Assembly (NCBI GenBank): GCA_023134955.1
Contig: JAGLUC010000226.1
Location: forward strand, 1 to 8,197
DNA: 8,197 bases
Source: Methylococcales bacterium
Lineage (GTDB): Bacteria > Pseudomonadota > Gammaproteobacteria > Methylococcales > Methylomonadaceae
Direction: 5' to 3'
The notes under the pieces are model-generated. The model searched no databases. It was given only the letters and a program-made list of their open reading frames with translations, and was not told where the DNA came from. Positions 5,789 through 8,197 of this stretch are shown here, piece by piece (position 1 is the first letter of the stretch; every line of letters starts with the position of its first letter). Both the position numbers and the translations under genes were made by a program.

Positions 5789-7086
5789 TATTTAGAGCCG
5801 CCCACGGTAATGGTATGAAGTAATTCTGGCTTTACACGTCGTTTAAACGCATCTTTAATAGAAGCAACTGTTACCGCTTCTACTCTTTGCTGAAATGTAT
5901 CCAGATAATCCAGTGGTAGCTGGTAAAAGCCGATCATTGCCACGTAATTGGTTAATTTATTGTTAGTATCAAAGCGCATGGCGAATCCGCCTGTGATATT
6001 CTTTTTAGCAGCAATCAATGCTTTCTCTGTAGGACCATTATCAACAAAGTTTTTCAAGGTTTGATGCATGACATTGACTGCCTCGGCGGTTTGATTATTC
6101 TTGGTTTGCAAGCCCATGGTAAACGAGCCTTTTCTAAGTTGTGGAGAAAAATAGCTGTACGCACTGTATGCCAAGCCTCTTTTTTCTCTGACTTCATTAA
6201 ATAATAGAGACACTAAGCCACTGCCCCCTAAAATATGATTTCCCACATATAAGCTTAGGTAATCTTTATCTTTCCTATGCATTCCAATCAGTCCAGAGAG
6301 TACATGAGTCTGTGCAGAAGGAAATTCAATATGTTTTTTCATTCCCTTTTTAGAAAACTCAACCTTAGGCAATGGCTCTGGTTTTGCACCCACAGCAAGT
6401 CCTGAGGCTAAAGATTCTGCGGTGGATTTTGCCTGACGCTTGGTTAAATCACCCACTATTACAATCATTGCATTACTAGCCACATAATATTGTTGATAAA
6501 ACTCACGTAAATCAGCTGCCGATAGTGCAGAAACGGTCTCTACCACACCAGAACCAGGATGTGCATAAGGATGGTTTTTATATAAAGCATTTGTGTATGC
6601 TATGCCAGCTATTGCCCCAGGTGACTCTTCCCTATGCTTTAATCCTGCCAACGTTCTGTTTTTTTCACGCTGAAAATCATTTTCATTAAATTTTGGTTTG
6701 CTTAAAATAACTTGCATGGTTTTAAGCGCTTTATTTAATAGTTTTTCATCCGTTAATGAGCGTAATGATAAGCCAGCCGTATCTTTTGATGTACTAGCAC
6801 CAAATCTTGCACCTACACTTTCAAATCGTTGTGCAATTTGATCTGCATTCCATTTTCCGGCACCTGTATCCAATAAAGCAGATGTTAAAGAGGCAATGCC
6901 GTATTGGCTTCCATCTCTTGCACTGCCGGCATCAAAAACAACTTTAATATCAACCATTGGCAATCCCTTTGTTTGTACATAAAACACCTGACTACCTTGT
7001 GATGTTTGCCAGTGATCAATTTTTGCCGCCGCATAAACTGACGGATTTAAAAAAATTAATGCTAATATCATTAAACTATTGCGCAT
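5788..7086 (-). CDS. M16 family peptidase-like protein, non-catalytic partner
   Basis: This 432-residue pitrilysin-family protein probably works in the periplasm. The first 20 or so residues form a signal peptide (MRNSLMILALIFLNPSVYA, cleavage likely near residues 19-20). The zinc site is absent: the place of HFLEH is taken by SLTSA (66-70). The second half keeps the substrate-binding Arg/Tyr pair in VREKRGLAY (R300, Y307). In heterodimeric M16B proteases one subunit carries the HxxEH zinc site and the other this R/Y pair, so this is most likely the non-catalytic partner of the gene upstream. The start is secure, with GGAGG five bases before the ATG. Its first 11 bases overlap the end of the upstream gene, and its stop overlaps the rsmD start by one base. 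The peptide substrate is unknown. Confidence 0.92.
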   Translation of the reverse strand: MRNSLMILALIFLNPSVYAAAKIDHWQTSQGSQVFYVQTKGLPMVDIKVVFDAGSARDGSQYGIASLTSALLDTGAGKWNADQIAQRFESVGARFGASTSKDTAGLSLRSLTDEKLLNKALKTMQVILSKPKFNENDFQREKNRTLAGLKHREESPGAIAGIAYTNALYKNHPYAHPGSGVVETVSALSAADLREFYQQYYVASNAMIVIVGDLTKRQAKSTAESLASGLAVGAKPEPLPKVEFSKKGMKKHIEFPSAQTHVLSGLIGMHRKDKDYLSLYVGNHILGGSGLVSLLFNEVREKRGLAYSAYSYFSPQLRKGSFTMGLQTKNNQTAEAVNVMHQTLKNFVDNGPTEKALIAAKKNITGGFAMRFDTNNKLTNYVAMIGFYQLPLDYLDTFQQRVEAVTVASIKDAFKRRVKPELLHTITVGGSK

Positions 7087-8197
7087 GACGGCCTCCAGCT
7101 ACCTTGCTTTTCTTTCTCTGTTGAGTAATCGGTTGGGGTTCAAGATAAGCAATATTTAACTTATCTTCCAGCAAATATTTACGAGCCACTGCACGTACTT
7201 GTTCTGCGGTGATTTGATTGACTTTTTCCACATATTCATCAACTTTTTCCCAGCCTAGCCCCACTGTTTCCAGCATACCTAATTGCATTGCCTGATAGAA
7301 ATTAGAATCCCTTTCATAAACGGCACTTGCCAATACTTGCGCTTTTACACGTTGCAATTCCTTCTTTGAAACAAGCTTGTTTTTTAAGCCTTCTATTTCC
7401 GCTATTAAAGCCGCTTCCAGTTGGAAAACGGTCTGTCCTTGAACTGGCGTTCCTACAAGCATAAACAATTCAGGTAATCGTGAAACCAGGTTATAGCCAG
7501 CTCCTGCTGATACCGCAATTTGTTTACCTCTGACTAATCGAGACGCTAATCTGGCACTGTTCCCACCATCTAAAATACCAGCCAACACCTCTAACGCATA
7601 GGCTTCTGATTCATCTTTTATGGTATTTAAAACAGGTACTTTGTAGCCCATCAATAGATAAGGAAGTTTTGCAGGGAGCTTAATAGTTGTTTTACGCACA
7701 CCTTTTTGCTCAATTTCAGCTTGAGGCTTTAACACTTTAATATCACTGGTTTTTATTTTTGCAAAATGTTTTTCAGCTAAAGAGAAAACTTCATCCGGCT
7801 TAACATCCCCAACCACTACTAAGGTCGCATTATTAGGTGCATACCAGCGCTGATACCAGGCTTGCAAATCATCCACCTGATAATTAGCAATATCAGAGGG
7901 CCAGCCGATGACCGGGTTTTTATATGGGCTATTGGTAAAAGCCATTGCCATAAAGAATTCCCGTGTTTTAGAGCGAGGTTTATCATCGGTGCGCATCCGT
8001 CGTTCTTCTGTCACTACTTCTAATTCTTTTTTTAATTCTTCTGCATCTAAATGCAAATTACGCATCCTGTCAGCTTCCAATTTAAAACTGACTTCTAAGC
8101 GTGATTTCTCCATAGTTTGAAAGTACGCAGTAAAATCACGTCCTGTAAAAGCGTTTTCACGTCCTCCATTCTCGGCAATAATGCGAGAAAACTCGCC
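7076..8197 (-). CDS. M16 family zinc peptidase, catalytic-type subunit (5' end missing)
   Basis: The reading frame is open to the window edge, so the gene begins beyond 8197; the ATG at 8113 is internal. The 28 codons before it give GEFSRIIAENGG and ENAFTGRDFTAYFQT, typical of the region just after HxxEH in catalytic M16 peptidases. The HxxEH itself should lie about a dozen residues outside the window. The third zinc ligand is probably a Glu in EVVTEERRMR (about 8000-8010). The C-terminal half lacks the R/Y pair's tyrosine (RGKQIAV where the partner has REKRGLAY), as expected of a catalytic subunit that relies on a partner. A signal peptide would also be outside the window. Its end overlaps the next M16 gene by 11 bases, which suggests co-translation and complex formation. 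Confidence 0.9.
   Translation of the reverse strand, partial: GEFSRIIAENGGRENAFTGRDFTAYFQTMEKSRLEVSFKLEADRMRNLHLDAEELKKELEVVTEERRMRTDDKPRSKTREFFMAMAFTNSPYKNPVIGWPSDIANYQVDDLQAWYQRWYAPNNATLVVVGDVKPDEVFSLAEKHFAKIKTSDIKVLKPQAEIEQKGVRKTTIKLPAKLPYLLMGYKVPVLNTIKDESEAYALEVLAGILDGGNSARLASRLVRGKQIAVSAGAGYNLVSRLPELFMLVGTPVQGQTVFQLEAALIAEIEGLKNKLVSKKELQRVKAQVLASAVYERDSNFYQAMQLGMLETVGLGWEKVDEYVEKVNQITAEQVRAVARKYLLEDKLNIAYLEPQPITQQRKKSKVAGGRHAQ

Noticed and set aside
7908..8120. 70-residue plus-strand ORF
   Set aside because: Antisense shadow of the M16 peptidase, which is clearly coding through this region.

Overview
The window looks like an AT-rich gammaproteobacterial chromosome. The best support is the conserved core: a YfhL/Alvin-type ferredoxin directly behind coaD, and rsmD directly behind a pair of M16 zinc-protease-family genes. 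A similar neighbourhood (M16 pair, rsmD, then coaD and ferredoxin further on) is known from Pseudomonas and relatives. The genus cannot be fixed from this sequence; a methanotroph-like or Thiotrichales-like lineage is only a guess.

Layout, mostly on the minus strand. 8197-5228: an operon of a catalytic-type M16 peptidase (5' end outside the window), a non-catalytic M16 partner with a signal peptide, and rsmD. The three genes overlap or abut. 5227-1736: an accessory insert between rsmD and coaD. It is dominated by a 907-residue STAND ATPase with a HEPN-type RxxxxH motif, an NB-ARC-like NTPase, a winged-helix/TPR region and a cold-shock-like C-terminal domain. Behind it lie a 3'-truncated MNT nucleotidyltransferase remnant and, on the plus strand, an unrecognised small ORF. 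1608-856: coaD and the ferredoxin as a two-gene unit. 855-555: a gene-poor stretch with a possible broken zinc-ribbon gene and the yefM operator. 554-46: a complete yefM-yoeB toxin-antitoxin pair.

Housekeeping functions (coenzyme A synthesis, 16S rRNA methylation, periplasmic proteolysis) thus alternate with accessory loci (toxin-antitoxin, STAND/HEPN, MNT scrap). The main candidate for a little-described system is the single-gene HEPN-STAND-TPR-cold-shock protein. Its architecture suggests an NLR-like antiphage sensor that would use a HEPN RNase as effector. The defence role is inference; the motifs are directly visible.
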